From: Bacteroidota bacterium
Lineage (GTDB): Bacteria > Bacteroidota > Bacteroidia > Flavobacteriales > Flavobacteriaceae
Length of the DNA: 64,000 nt
Assembly: GCA_023434025.1 (NCBI GenBank)
Contig: JAEYTL010000028.1
Coordinates: 124,001-188,000, forward strand
Reading direction: 5' to 3'
In this document: positions 28,198-37,431 of the stretch, piece by piece
Layout: every line of letters starts with the position of its first letter
Numbering within the stretch: the first letter of the stretch is position 1
The notes under the pieces: model-generated
Told to the model about the DNA's origin: nothing
Database searches by the model: none
The model's input: the letters and a program-made list of their open reading frames with translations, nothing else
Program-made: the position numbers and the translations under genes

Positions 28198-29055
28198 ATG
28201 GCAAAGCAAATCAGACGAAAACCAACAGCAAGGCGAAAACCGACGAAGAGAAAGACTTTTTTCTCCGGGAAAATCATGTGGATTTTGATACCATTTCTGG
28301 TATTGTTGTTTGTGGGATTAACCGCTTATCATTACAGAGACGCACTGGCCTATTATTTTAGTTTTCGCTCCAGGCATCCTATAGCCAACACTACTGTTTC
28401 AAAAGTTGAAGAAGCCCGTATTTTTCAGGTGTTAAAAAGGCATGAGAATAAAGTTTTTGGCTTTGATGTTTCGGAATACCAGGGAGAAATTGATTGGAGA
28501 ATGACTAAAACAGTAGAAGATACTTTTCAGTTAAAATTTGTTTTTATCAGGGCAACCGCCGGAAAAGATAAGGTAGACAGTCATTATAAACAAAACTGGC
28601 GGGCGGCTAAAAAAAATGGTTTGATTCGTGGAGCTTATCATTATTACCGGCCTAACGAAAACTCAATCGAGCAGGCAGCTAATTTTATAAAGACGGTCAA
28701 GCTTCAGAAAGGTGATTTTCCACCGGTGCTGGATATTGAAAATTTACCTAAAACCCAGTCAATTGACAGCTTAAAAGTCGGTTTAAAACGCTGGTTGACC
28801 AAAGTGGAAAATCATTACAAAATCAAGCCGATTATCTATTCGGGTGAAAGTTATTACAAGGATTTTTTAGCCGACGAGTTCAAAGGATATCCGTTCTGGA
28901 TCGCCAATTATAATTTTTTTGTGGAAGATATCAAAGACCACTGGTCTTTTTGGCAATTTACAGAAAAAGGAAATGTGCCCGGTATTCAGGGGACAGTGGA
29001 TATTAATATTTACAACGGAACACCAAAAATGCTGAACTATATGCTTTTGCAATAG
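28198..29055 (+). CDS. Membrane-anchored GH25 lysozyme-like hydrolase
   Basis: 285 aa. A basic N-terminus (residues 1-22) precedes one TM helix (about 27-45). The GH25 domain then shows GFDVSEYQGEIDW (Asp90), FVFIRATAG, GLIRGAYHYYRP and PPVLDIE (Asp179, Glu181), the expected active-site acids. The family cleaves the beta-1,4 MurNAc-GlcNAc bond of peptidoglycan. It lies 21 bp after pssA and converges on lptB with 7 bp between. Confidence 0.9.
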   Translation: MAKQIRRKPTARRKPTKRKTFFSGKIMWILIPFLVLLFVGLTAYHYRDALAYYFSFRSRHPIANTTVSKVEEARIFQVLKRHENKVFGFDVSEYQGEIDWRMTKTVEDTFQLKFVFIRATAGKDKVDSHYKQNWRAAKKNGLIRGAYHYYRPNENSIEQAANFIKTVKLQKGDFPPVLDIENLPKTQSIDSLKVGLKRWLTKVENHYKIKPIIYSGESYYKDFLADEFKGYPFWIANYNFFVEDIKDHWSFWQFTEKGNVPGIQGTVDINIYNGTPKMLNYMLLQ

Positions 29056-29062
29056 ATGAAAA

Positions 29063-29803
29063 TTAGAACTCCAGTTTCTTTTTACGCAATTCGAAGTTTT
29101 GTCCTAAATATACCTTTCTGACCATTTCGTCGGCAGCCAGATCTTCAGGAATTCCGGCTTTCAGGATACCGCCTTCGAACATTAAGTATGTTTTGTCTGT
29201 AATGGCAAGTGTTTCCTGTACATTGTGATCGGTAATTAAGATGCCTATGTTTTTGTTTTTCAATTGGGCTACAATGCGTTGAATGTCTTCAACCGCAACA
29301 GGGTCAACTCCGGCAAAAGGCTCATCTAAAAGGATGAATTTCGGATCGGTAGCCAATGCCCTTGCAATTTCCGTACGGCGACGCTCACCGCCTGAAAGCA
29401 AATCCCCCCGGTTTGTTCGGATATGCTGCAAACTGAACTCATCAATCAAACTCTCCATTTTGGCTACCTGCTCTGCCTTAGAAAGGTTGGTGAGCTGCAG
29501 AACGCTCAGGATATTGTCTTCAATGCTCAGTTTTCTGAATACAGATGCTTCCTGAGCCAAATAACCAATGCCGTTTTGAGCTCGTTTATACATCGGAAAA
29601 TCAGTAATCTCCATATTGTCCAGGTATATTTTTCCGCTATTGGGCTTTACTAAACCTACAATCATGTAAAAAGAAGTGGTTTTGCCGGCTCCGTTCGGGC
29701 CTAACAATCCCACAATTTCGCCTTGGTTTACTTCCACAGAAACCCCTTTAACAACACTTCTGCCTTTGTAGGTTTTAACGATATTTTCAGCCCTTAATTT
29801 CAT
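29063..29803 (-). CDS. lptB: LPS export ABC transporter ATP-binding protein
   Basis: 246 aa. Walker A GPNGAGKTT (about 35-43), ABC signature LSGGERRRTEIARAL, Walker B FILLDEPFAGVDP and the switch His in ITDHNVQETL. RRTEIARAL and FAGVDP are typical of LptB rather than amino-acid transporter ATPases. It powers LptFG-driven extraction of LPS from the inner membrane. Confidence 0.93.
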   Translation of the reverse strand: MKLRAENIVKTYKGRSVVKGVSVEVNQGEIVGLLGPNGAGKTTSFYMIVGLVKPNSGKIYLDNMEITDFPMYKRAQNGIGYLAQEASVFRKLSIEDNILSVLQLTNLSKAEQVAKMESLIDEFSLQHIRTNRGDLLSGGERRRTEIARALATDPKFILLDEPFAGVDPVAVEDIQRIVAQLKNKNIGILITDHNVQETLAITDKTYLMFEGGILKAGIPEDLAADEMVRKVYLGQNFELRKKKLEF

Positions 29804-29993
29804 GGTTTAATTTGTCAGTGAGTCAATATAGTCAATGTGACAATTGAAGTGTAAAAATAGAAATTTTATTTTCAGTACAAATTTTATTGTTTTTTGATTA
29901 ACATTTTTGGTAATGCGACAATGATGCAATGGATTATAATTCAAATGAATGAGATATTCAATTGCCACATTGCCATATCCTCCTATTGGTACA

Positions 29994-30338
29994 TTAAGAA
30001 GACTCTAAAGCTTCCCAAAACTCATATGCTCTTCGCAGGTGCGGAATCACAATTGTGCCGCCAACCAAAGTGGCTATCCCCATGGCTTCCATCATTTCTT
30101 CTTTGGTAACCCCGTGTTTATAGCTGGTTTCCAAATGATATTTAACACAATCATCACACCTCAGAACGGTAGAGGCAACCAGCCCCAGTAATTCTTTAGT
30201 TTTAACATCCAAGGCTCCTTCGGCATAAGCATTTGTATCTAAATTAAAAATTCTTTTAATAACCAGGTTGTTATCTGCCAAAAGCTTTTCATTCATTTTA
30301 GCACGATAGTCATTGAATTCTTTTACTAAATCTGACAT
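29994..30338 (-). CDS. Carboxymuconolactone decarboxylase/AhpD-like protein
   Basis: 114 aa. RCDDCVKYH (Cys61, Cys64, His68) is the CxxC...H redox centre of AhpD-like proteins. Members act as thiol peroxidases or reductants; the single-domain size is normal. Five bp separate it from the tatC gene, so the two are likely co-transcribed. Substrate unknown. Confidence 0.88.
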   Translation of the reverse strand: MSDLVKEFNDYRAKMNEKLLADNNLVIKRIFNLDTNAYAEGALDVKTKELLGLVASTVLRCDDCVKYHLETSYKHGVTKEEMMEAMGIATLVGGTIVIPHLRRAYEFWEALESS

Positions 30339-30343
30339 TGCTG

Positions 30344-31168
30344 TTATTTTAAGGTTGATTGTTTTAATTCTTTCCTGACCACTAATGCACTGATTAAAAT
30401 GCTGATTTCATATAAAATCATAATCGGAATAGCTACAATTACCTGGCTGATTACATCTGGAGGGGTAATGATTGCGGATAAGATCAATACAATGATCAAT
30501 GCATATTTTCTGTATTTTCTTAAAAAAGAAGGAGTGACCAGGCCTAATTTGGTAAGGAAATAAATGAAAATAGGCAGTTCAAACAATAATCCGCAGGCAA
30601 TTGAAGATGTTTTAATCATGCTGGTATATGACTCTAAATTGAACTCATTGACAATTTCAGCACTGGCACTAAACGATCCGAAAAAGTAAACCGATAAGGG
30701 GGTAATAATATAATAACCAAATAAAACTCCGAGAAAAAATAATAAGGAAGACATGAAAATAAATGCTTTGGCATGTTTTTTTTCTTTCTCATAAAGAGCC
30801 GGACTGATAAACTTCCATATTTCCCATAAAATAAAGGGAAATCCGGCAATAAATCCAACCGTAATGCAGGTCCATATTAAAAATGAAACCTGGCCGCCCA
30901 TATTGGTGTTTTGAATGATAAAAGGCATTTTAACATTACAGATGTCCACACTTTCTACACCAAAAAATTGGGTGACTTTACAGAAAAACTGATAGGTAAT
31001 AAAATTGGGGTTTTTGGGAGCAAAAAGAATTTGTTCAAAAACAAAGTCACTTACAAAAAAAGCGGCACAGGCAAGTATTAAAACAGCAGACGTACTTCTG
31101 ATCAATAACCATCTCAATTCTTCCAGATGGTCTAAAAAAGACATTTCTTTCGGATTGCTGCTTGCCAT
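30344..31168 (-). CDS. tatC: Twin-arginine translocase subunit TatC
   Basis: 274 aa with six TM helices. MSFLDHLEELRWLLIRS is the conserved amphipathic N-terminus; FELPIFIYFLTKLGLV holds the F-E-x-P motif. TatC binds the twin-arginine signal peptide and forms the export channel with TatA. Its start overlaps the kdsD stop by 1 bp. Confidence 0.95.
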   Translation of the reverse strand: MASSNPKEMSFLDHLEELRWLLIRSTSAVLILACAAFFVSDFVFEQILFAPKNPNFITYQFFCKVTQFFGVESVDICNVKMPFIIQNTNMGGQVSFLIWTCITVGFIAGFPFILWEIWKFISPALYEKEKKHAKAFIFMSSLLFFLGVLFGYYIITPLSVYFFGSFSASAEIVNEFNLESYTSMIKTSSIACGLLFELPIFIYFLTKLGLVTPSFLRKYRKYALIIVLILSAIITPPDVISQVIVAIPIMILYEISILISALVVRKELKQSTLK

Positions 31169-32133
31169 TATACGATACCTTCTTTTAAAATGTCATGCAG
31201 ATGAATCACGCCTTTATAAGTGTTGTTTTCTGCCACAATAAGCTGTGTAATCGAAAAGTCTTCCATAATATTCAAGGCTTCAACAACCATATCATCAGGT
31301 TGAACCATTTTTGGGTTTCGGGTCATAATATCCCGGGCGGTAATGCCGGTAATTGTTTCTGTTTTGCTTAGCATTCTTCTGATATCTCCATCCGTAATGA
31401 TTCCGATCACCTGATTTTCTTCAACCACAGCAGTAACACCAAGTCTTTTTTCAGAGATTTCAAAAATGACCGTCTGTATGTTTGATTCCGGAGAAACCGT
31501 AGGCTTTTTAGATTCATCCAGCATATCTTTAACGCGGAGCAATAATTTTTTGCCTAATGAGCCACCCGGATGGTATTTGGCAAAATCTTCAGCTTTAAAG
31601 TTTCGCATCTCCATCAGACAAACAGCCAGACAGTCTCCCATGACCAATTGGGCTGTGGTACTGTTGGTTGGAGCCAGATTGTTTGGGCAAGCCTCCTTTT
31701 CTACGGTAGTATCCAGTACAAATTGCGAATGTTTAGCCAGAAAAGATGTCAAATTCCCGGTCATTGCAATGAGTGTATTGCCGAACCGGTTTAAAATCGG
31801 AACCAGAATCTTAATTTCCGGACTGTTCCCACTTTTAGAGATGCAAATCACAACATCATCCGGCTGAACCATTCCCAAATCACCGTGAACCGCTTCTGAG
31901 GCATGCAGAAACATAGACGGGGTACCGGTAGAATTTAAAGTTGCCACGATTTTTTGGGCAATAATAGCACTCTTTCCGATGCCGGTAACAATCAGATGAC
32001 CTTTTGATTCATAAATCAACCGAACACTCTCCGCAAAATCATTTGTCAGCAAATCAGCCAGTTTAAAAATAGCCTGACTTTCCGTTAAAATGGTCTCTTT
32101 GGCTGTAGCTAAAATTTTTTCTTTTGTAATCAA
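31168..32133 (-). CDS. kdsD: Arabinose-5-phosphate isomerase (KpsF/GutQ/KdsD)
   Basis: 321 aa. SIS domain: VTGIGKSAIIAQKIV, SMFLHASEAVHGDLGMV, ISKSGNSPEI. Two CBS domains follow (about 205-320). The enzyme converts ribulose-5-phosphate to arabinose-5-phosphate for Kdo synthesis. The start is TTG at 32133: no ATG lies between it and the upstream in-frame stop, and family similarity begins here. It is divergent from recQ and coupled to tatC. Confidence 0.92.
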   Translation of the reverse strand: MITKEKILATAKETILTESQAIFKLADLLTNDFAESVRLIYESKGHLIVTGIGKSAIIAQKIVATLNSTGTPSMFLHASEAVHGDLGMVQPDDVVICISKSGNSPEIKILVPILNRFGNTLIAMTGNLTSFLAKHSQFVLDTTVEKEACPNNLAPTNSTTAQLVMGDCLAVCLMEMRNFKAEDFAKYHPGGSLGKKLLLRVKDMLDESKKPTVSPESNIQTVIFEISEKRLGVTAVVEENQVIGIITDGDIRRMLSKTETITGITARDIMTRNPKMVQPDDMVVEALNIMEDFSITQLIVAENNTYKGVIHLHDILKEGIV

Positions 32134-32151
32134 ATCGGATTAGATATAAAA

Positions 32152-32182
32152 TTTGTACGAATAAAAGAAAGTTGTATCTTTA
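32152..32182 (+). promoter_or_regulatory. Promoter of recQ
   Basis: TTTG at 32152-32155 and TATCTTTA at 32175-32182, spacer 19 bp, matching the Bacteroidota -33/-7 pattern TTTG-N19-TAnnTTTG with one mismatch in the last base. The expected transcript starts about 30 nt before ATG 32220. Confidence 0.65.
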
Positions 32183-32219
32183 TGGGTGCAAATTTAAAAT
32201 AAAATACCCATACATAAGA

Positions 32220-34415
32220 ATGAATCCCAACGAAATTGACATTCATAAGGAATTAAAAAAGTATTTTGGTTTTGATCAGTTCAAAGGTCTTCAGGAACAA
32301 GTGATTAATAGTATCCTGAGTAAAAAAAATACTTTCGTGATTATGCCTACCGGGGGAGGTAAATCATTGTGCTATCAGTTGCCCGCATTATTTCAGAACG
32401 GAACGGCAATTGTCGTTTCGCCTTTAATTGCTTTAATGAAGAATCAAGTTGATGCCATCAGAAGCGTTTCTTCTGAAGACGGAATTGCTCATGTGCTGAA
32501 TTCATCTTTAACCAAAACAGAAATTAATCAGGTAAAAAAAGATATCGTTTCCGGCATTACAAAGTTGTTGTATGTTGCCCCGGAATCTCTGGCAAAAGAA
32601 GAGTATGTTGACTTTTTAAAGTCAGTTCCGATCTCTTTTATCGCAATTGATGAGGCCCACTGTATTTCTGAGTGGGGGCACGATTTTCGTCCGGAATACA
32701 GAAACCTGAAAAATATAATCAAGCATTTAGGTAATGTGCCCGTTATCGGCTTAACAGCTACGGCCACACCCAAAGTGCAGGAAGATATTCTTAAAAACCT
32801 GGATATGTCTGATGCAACAACCTTCAAGGCATCATTCAACCGTCCGAACTTGTTTTATGAGGTGCGTCCCAAAACCAAAAATGTGGAGTCAGATATTATT
32901 AAATTCATTAAACAGAATAAAGGTAAATCCGGAATTATATATTGTTTGAGCCGTAAAAAAGTAGAAGAGATTGCTCAGGTACTGCAGGTAAACGGAATCA
33001 GTGCCGTGCCGTATCATGCGGGCTTAGATGCCAAAACCCGTGCAAAACACCAGGATATGTTTTTGATGGAAGATGTAGAAGTGGTGGTGGCAACCATTGC
33101 TTTCGGAATGGGGATTGATAAACCGGATGTCCGCTTTGTTATTCACCATGATATCCCTAAATCGCTCGAAAGCTACTATCAGGAAACCGGCCGTGCCGGT
33201 CGTGACGGAGGGGAAGGACATTGTCTGGCTTACTATTCGTATAAAGATGTAGAAAAGCTCGAAAAATTCATGTCGGGAAAACCGGTTGCTGAACAGGAAA
33301 TCGGATTTGCATTACTTCAGGAAGTAGTAGCTTATGCAGAGACATCCATGTCACGCAGAAAATTCTTATTGCATTATTTTGGGGAAGAGTTTGATAATGA
33401 AACCGGTGAAGGAGGCGATATGGATGATAATGTCCGCAATCCGAAACCAAAGTCAGAAGCCAAAGAAAATGTAGTCAAAGTACTTCAGGTGGTCCGGGAT
33501 ACCAAACACTTGTATAAGTCAAAAGAAATTGTGTTTACCCTGATGGGAAAAATAAATGCAGTGATCAAAGCCCACCGGACGGATGCCCAGGAATTTTTTG
33601 GCTGTGGTAACGATAAGGATGAACGCTATTGGATGGCCTTAATACGACAGGTTTTAGTAGCCGGATTGTTAAAAAAGGATATTGAGACATACGGGATTTT
33701 AAAATTGTCTGAAGAAGGGATTGCCTATTTGAAAAACCCTACATCATTTTTGATGACGGAAGACCATGAATACAGTGACGAAGATGATGATGCAATCGTA
33801 ACGGCATCAAAATCCAGCGGAACGGCTGATGAAGCCCTGATGGCAATGTTGAAAGACCTGCGTAAAAAGGAAGCGAAGAAATTGGGGGTTCCGCCTTTTG
33901 TGGTTTTTCAGGATCCTTCCTTAGAAGATATGGCTTTAAAATACCCGGTTTCTATTGAAGAATTAAGCAATGTTCACGGTGTTGGAGAGGGAAAAGCGAA
34001 AAAATACGGTAAACCCTTTGTGGAGCTTATTGCCCGTTATGTAGAAGAAAACGATATCATTCGTCCGGATGATCTGGTGGTAAAATCAACCGGAGCCAAT
34101 TCGGCCAATAAATTATACATTATTCAGAATATCGACAGGAAACTGTCGCTCGAAGATATTGCCAGGGCCAAAGGACTGACGATGGACAGCTTGTTGAAAG
34201 AAATGGAACAAATTGTGTATTCAGGTACCAAGCTGAATATTAAATACTGGATTGATGAGATATTAGATGAAGAGCAACAGGAAGAAATTCAGGGCTATTT
34301 TATGGATTCTGAAACCGATAAAATTGAAGATGCTTTAAAAGAATTTGATGGTGATTATGATATTGAAGAACTTCGTTTGATGCGGATAAAATTTATCAGC
34401 GAAGTGGCCAATTAG
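32220..34415 (+). CDS. recQ: ATP-dependent DNA helicase RecQ
   Basis: 731 aa from ATG 32220. An upstream start at 32172 lies in the promoter and is rejected. Walker A TGGGKSLCYQLP (44-55), DEAH box (IDEAHCISEWGHDFRPEY), motif VI QETGRAGRDG, winged-helix region, then an HRDC-like region with SNVHGVGEGKAKKYGKPF. The Zn-binding region looks altered, without an obvious four-Cys set (YAETSMSRRKFLLHYFGE). RecQ unwinds DNA for recombination and replication-fork repair. Confidence 0.93.
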   Translation: MNPNEIDIHKELKKYFGFDQFKGLQEQVINSILSKKNTFVIMPTGGGKSLCYQLPALFQNGTAIVVSPLIALMKNQVDAIRSVSSEDGIAHVLNSSLTKTEINQVKKDIVSGITKLLYVAPESLAKEEYVDFLKSVPISFIAIDEAHCISEWGHDFRPEYRNLKNIIKHLGNVPVIGLTATATPKVQEDILKNLDMSDATTFKASFNRPNLFYEVRPKTKNVESDIIKFIKQNKGKSGIIYCLSRKKVEEIAQVLQVNGISAVPYHAGLDAKTRAKHQDMFLMEDVEVVVATIAFGMGIDKPDVRFVIHHDIPKSLESYYQETGRAGRDGGEGHCLAYYSYKDVEKLEKFMSGKPVAEQEIGFALLQEVVAYAETSMSRRKFLLHYFGEEFDNETGEGGDMDDNVRNPKPKSEAKENVVKVLQVVRDTKHLYKSKEIVFTLMGKINAVIKAHRTDAQEFFGCGNDKDERYWMALIRQVLVAGLLKKDIETYGILKLSEEGIAYLKNPTSFLMTEDHEYSDEDDDAIVTASKSSGTADEALMAMLKDLRKKEAKKLGVPPFVVFQDPSLEDMALKYPVSIEELSNVHGVGEGKAKKYGKPFVELIARYVEENDIIRPDDLVVKSTGANSANKLYIIQNIDRKLSLEDIARAKGLTMDSLLKEMEQIVYSGTKLNIKYWIDEILDEEQQEEIQGYFMDSETDKIEDALKEFDGDYDIEELRLMRIKFISEVAN

Positions 34416-34469
34416 TTTTCATCGTTACAGCAATAATAACAATCTGAAAACTAAGGCTGTTGCTGAAAA

Positions 34470-34706
34470 TTATTCATATAGTTCCCCCCGGTGAGGTTTT
34501 AGAGCATCCCGAACGGCTATCATGATATCATCGGTAACAACCATAAAAGCAATGGCATGCATTTCGTTGTAAATTTCAAAACCTGTGATGTTGAGCGGCA
34601 GTTTTTCCGCTTCAATGAATTCTTTTAAATGGATTTCGTGATGCTCTGCTGTTTTTGAGGAAACAGGACCTCTGAAATCCCAAATCAGTTTTATTTTTCT
34701 TGACAT
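34470..34706 (-). CDS. Small conserved hypothetical protein
   Basis: 78 aa from ATG 34706 (MSRKIKLIWDFRGP). A longer frame extends to 34865 but runs into the divergent neighbour, and a TATTTTTG -7 element (34717-34724) supports the shorter start. HHEIHLKEF and NEMHAIAFMVVTDDI suggest a compact alpha/beta fold. I do not recognise a function. Confidence 0.7.
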   Translation of the reverse strand: MSRKIKLIWDFRGPVSSKTAEHHEIHLKEFIEAEKLPLNITGFEIYNEMHAIAFMVVTDDIMIAVRDALKPHRGELYE

Positions 34707-34716
34707 TTTTTTATGG

Positions 34717-34724
34717 CAAAAATA
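34717..34724 (-). promoter_or_regulatory. -7 element (TAnnTTTG) of the 78-aa gene
   Basis: The minus strand reads TATTTTTG, a perfect -7 match placed 11 bp before ATG 34706. No convincing -33 TTG was found. Its position just before the divergent DUF2891 gene means both promoters overlap. Confidence 0.45.
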
Positions 34725-34734
34725 AATGCATTTT

Positions 34735-35790
34735 ATGAAATACGCTTTAATCAGTTTACTTTTATTTTTAAATGAAATAACAGCAGCCCAGCAGCTCACC
34801 TTAGACCAAGCCAACCATTTGGCTTCGCTCCCGTTAAAGTGTTTGCAACAGGAATATCCCAACAAGTTAGGGCAGCTGTTGCTGGATTCGACCGAAATTC
34901 ATTCACCCAGAAACCTGCATCCTGCTTTTTACGGTTGCTTTGACTGGCATTCTTCCGTACATGGTCATTGGAGCTTGGTGTATTTGTTGAATCAGATGCC
35001 CGGTTTAACCCGGAGAGATGAAATTATCCAAAAATTAAAGACTAATCTTTCCGCAGATAACATCCAAACTGAAATCGCTTATTTTGCTAAAAACCATGAA
35101 AAATCCTTTGAAAGGACCTATGGGTGGAATTGGTTACTGAAATTACAATTGACATTAGAAGTAAGTCAGGAACCTTATGCCAAAGAATTAGCCCGGAATT
35201 TAAAACCGTTATCTGATTTAATTATCACCCGATACGCCGAATTTTTACCCAAACTGTTATATCCCGTCCGGGCAGGAACGCATAATAATACGGCATTCGG
35301 CCTCACCTTTGCCTGGGACTATGCCGTTTATTCAAACAACAGGGATTTTCAGAAACTGATTACTGAAAATGCGAAGCGGTTATTTTTATCAGATAAAGAT
35401 TGTCCGCTCAACTGGGAACCCAGTGGCACCGATTTTCTTTCGCCTTGTATGGAAGAAATCGGAATTATGAGCCGGATTCTGCCTGAAAAAGAATTCTTGT
35501 CGTGGCTGAAAACGTTTAATAAATCAATTTTTAAGAAAGATTTTACATGGCAGGTTGCCCGTGTTTCTGACAGAACAGACGGACACCTGGTGCATTTGGA
35601 CGGATTAAATTTCAGCCGGGCCTGGAATTTTTATCATTTGATCAATTTATATCCCAAACAGTTTCAACACCTGAAATTATCCGCCGATAGACATCTTCAT
35701 TTTTCACTGCCTTCTGTAGTTGACGGAAATTATGAGGGTGAACATTGGTTGGCATCATTTGCACTGAGAGCTTTTGAAGAGAAGAAATAA
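34735..35790 (+). CDS. DUF2891 family protein, exported
   Basis: 351 aa from ATG 34735 (MKYALISLLLFLNE); ATG 34726 would add three residues. A signal peptide ends near TAAQQ. The mature part shows HPAFYGCFDWHSSVHGHW, typical of DUF2891, whose fold resembles alpha/alpha-toroid carbohydrate-active enzymes. FERTYGWNWLLKLQ and RAGTHNNTAFGLTFAWDYA continue the helical repeats. The reaction is unknown. Confidence 0.82.
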   Translation: MKYALISLLLFLNEITAAQQLTLDQANHLASLPLKCLQQEYPNKLGQLLLDSTEIHSPRNLHPAFYGCFDWHSSVHGHWSLVYLLNQMPGLTRRDEIIQKLKTNLSADNIQTEIAYFAKNHEKSFERTYGWNWLLKLQLTLEVSQEPYAKELARNLKPLSDLIITRYAEFLPKLLYPVRAGTHNNTAFGLTFAWDYAVYSNNRDFQKLITENAKRLFLSDKDCPLNWEPSGTDFLSPCMEEIGIMSRILPEKEFLSWLKTFNKSIFKKDFTWQVARVSDRTDGHLVHLDGLNFSRAWNFYHLINLYPKQFQHLKLSADRHLHFSLPSVVDGNYEGEHWLASFALRAFEEKK

Positions 35791-35802
35791 GTTTCTTTTA
35801 GT

Positions 35803-35810
35803 TACTTTTG
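35803..35810 (+). promoter_or_regulatory. -7 element (TAnnTTTG) before the FAD oxidoreductase
   Basis: TACTTTTG matches the -7 consensus exactly and lies 12 bp before ATG 35823, giving a very short leader. No well-spaced -33 TTG was seen. Confidence 0.45.
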
Positions 35811-35822
35811 CAAAAAAAGCAT

Positions 35823-37385
35823 ATGCCCAAAGAACTGCTCATTCAAGTTGCCCCTGAAGTCGCTGCCAATGATTTTTTACTCAGGCAGCATGTCGCAAAG
35901 ATGATTCAGGTTTCACTGCCGGAGGTTCAGCATATTTCCATACATAAACGTTCTATTGATGCCCGTCAGAAAGCTATTAAGATCAATTTGAAATTGATGG
36001 TATTCTTTCAGGATGAACCTTTTGCTGAGCAAAAAATAGAATTACCCGATTACCCTGATGTGGCCAATCAAAAAGAAGTAATTGTTATTGGAGCAGGTCC
36101 GGCCGGACTTTTTGCCGCTCTTCAACTCATCGAATTAGGGTTAAAACCCGTTGTTATCGAACGGGGGAAAGATGTCCGTGGCCGTCGCCGGGATCTAAAA
36201 GCAATCAACCGTGACCATATTGTGAACGAAGATTCTAATTATTGCTTTGGCGAGGGAGGAGCAGGGACCTATTCGGACGGAAAACTCTACACCCGTTCCA
36301 AAAAACGGGGTGATGTGGACAGAATTTTAGCATTATTAGTCGGTTTCGGGGCTTCTCCGGATATTCTGGTTGAGGCTCATCCGCACATCGGAACTAATAA
36401 ATTACCTCAGATCATTCAAGATATTCGTGAAAAAATTATTGAATGTGGCGGACAGGTTTTGTTTGAAACCCGTGTAACCGATTTTATCATCAAAAGCAAT
36501 GAAATTCATGGAATTGTAACGCAAAAAGGAGAAACAATTTCTGCCAATAAAGTTATTTTAGCAACCGGACATTCGGCTCGTGATATTTTTGAATTATTAG
36601 ATAGAAAAAAAATCCTCATCGAGGCCAAACCTTTTGCGTTGGGCGTTCGTGCGGAACATCCTCAGGAATTAATTGATTCGATACAATACAGTTGTGATTT
36701 TAGAGGGGAATATTTACCACCGGCACCGTATTCCATCGTGAAACAAGTGAATGGTCGCGGAATGTATTCGTTTTGTATGTGTCCCGGTGGAGTGATTGCA
36801 CCGTGTGCCACCAGTCCGGGCGAAGTGGTAACCAATGGCTGGTCGCCTTCCAAAAGAGATCAGGCAACCGCTAATTCGGGAATCGTAGTGGAATTAAAGC
36901 TGGAAGATTTTAAATCCTTTGCCAAATTCGGTCCATTGGCCGGAATGGAATTTCAAAAAGCCATCGAACAAAAAGCGTGGCATCTGGCCGGACAGACACA
37001 AAAAGTTCCGGCTCAGCGGATGATTGATTTTACACAAAATAAAATTTCTTCATCCATTCCAAAAACATCGTATGTTCCCGGAACCGCTTCGGTGGAGATG
37101 GGACAGGTTTTTCCGGGGTTTCTGACGCAAATCATGCGGGAAGGTTTTGTGCAATTCGGCAAATCGATGAGGGGCTATTTAACCAATGAAGCCATTTTGC
37201 ACGCACCGGAAAGCAGAACGTCTTCACCGGTTCGAATTCCGCGTGATGCCCAAACCTTAGAACATCTTCAGATCAAAGGTTTGTATCCGTGTGGAGAAGG
37301 AGCAGGGTTTGCCGGCGGAATTGTATCGGCGGCTATTGATGGAGAGAAATGTGCCCTAAAAATCAAGGAAAGTATGAGTTTATAA
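35823..37385 (+). CDS. FAD-dependent oxidoreductase (YtfP/BF0411-like flavoprotein)
   Basis: 520 aa from ATG 35823; a TTG five codons earlier lies on the -7 element. The Rossmann FAD motif VIGAGPAGLFAALQL is at about 88-102, preceded by a ~80-residue N-terminal domain usual for this uncharacterised family. Further features: FGEGGAGTYSDGKLYTR, FCMCPGGVIAPCAT (Cys-rich, near 320) and GEGAGFAGGIVSAAIDG at the C-terminus. The substrate is unknown. Confidence 0.85.
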   Translation: MPKELLIQVAPEVAANDFLLRQHVAKMIQVSLPEVQHISIHKRSIDARQKAIKINLKLMVFFQDEPFAEQKIELPDYPDVANQKEVIVIGAGPAGLFAALQLIELGLKPVVIERGKDVRGRRRDLKAINRDHIVNEDSNYCFGEGGAGTYSDGKLYTRSKKRGDVDRILALLVGFGASPDILVEAHPHIGTNKLPQIIQDIREKIIECGGQVLFETRVTDFIIKSNEIHGIVTQKGETISANKVILATGHSARDIFELLDRKKILIEAKPFALGVRAEHPQELIDSIQYSCDFRGEYLPPAPYSIVKQVNGRGMYSFCMCPGGVIAPCATSPGEVVTNGWSPSKRDQATANSGIVVELKLEDFKSFAKFGPLAGMEFQKAIEQKAWHLAGQTQKVPAQRMIDFTQNKISSSIPKTSYVPGTASVEMGQVFPGFLTQIMREGFVQFGKSMRGYLTNEAILHAPESRTSSPVRIPRDAQTLEHLQIKGLYPCGEGAGFAGGIVSAAIDGEKCALKIKESMSL

Positions 37386-37412
37386 TTAGCTGTAACTTAT
37401 AATTAAATATAC

Positions 37413-37430
37413 TTATAGCTGTTTATAAAT
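37413..37430 (+). repeat. Flanking direct repeat, copy 1 (3' side of ATPase gene)
   Basis: TTATAGCTGTTTATAAAT, identical at 17 of 18 positions to the copy at 38944-38961 in the same orientation. A shifted relative (TTAGCTGTAACTTATAA) lies at 37386-37402. Confidence 0.7.
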
Positions 37431-37431
37431 T

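Noticed and set aside
31466..31867. 133-codon plus-strand ORF inside kdsD
   Set aside because: It is antisense to the SIS/CBS coding region and its translation resembles no protein.
35808..35822. TTG start five codons before the FAD oxidoreductase ATG
   Set aside because: The TTG is part of a TACTTTTG -7 element and the family similarity starts at the ATG.
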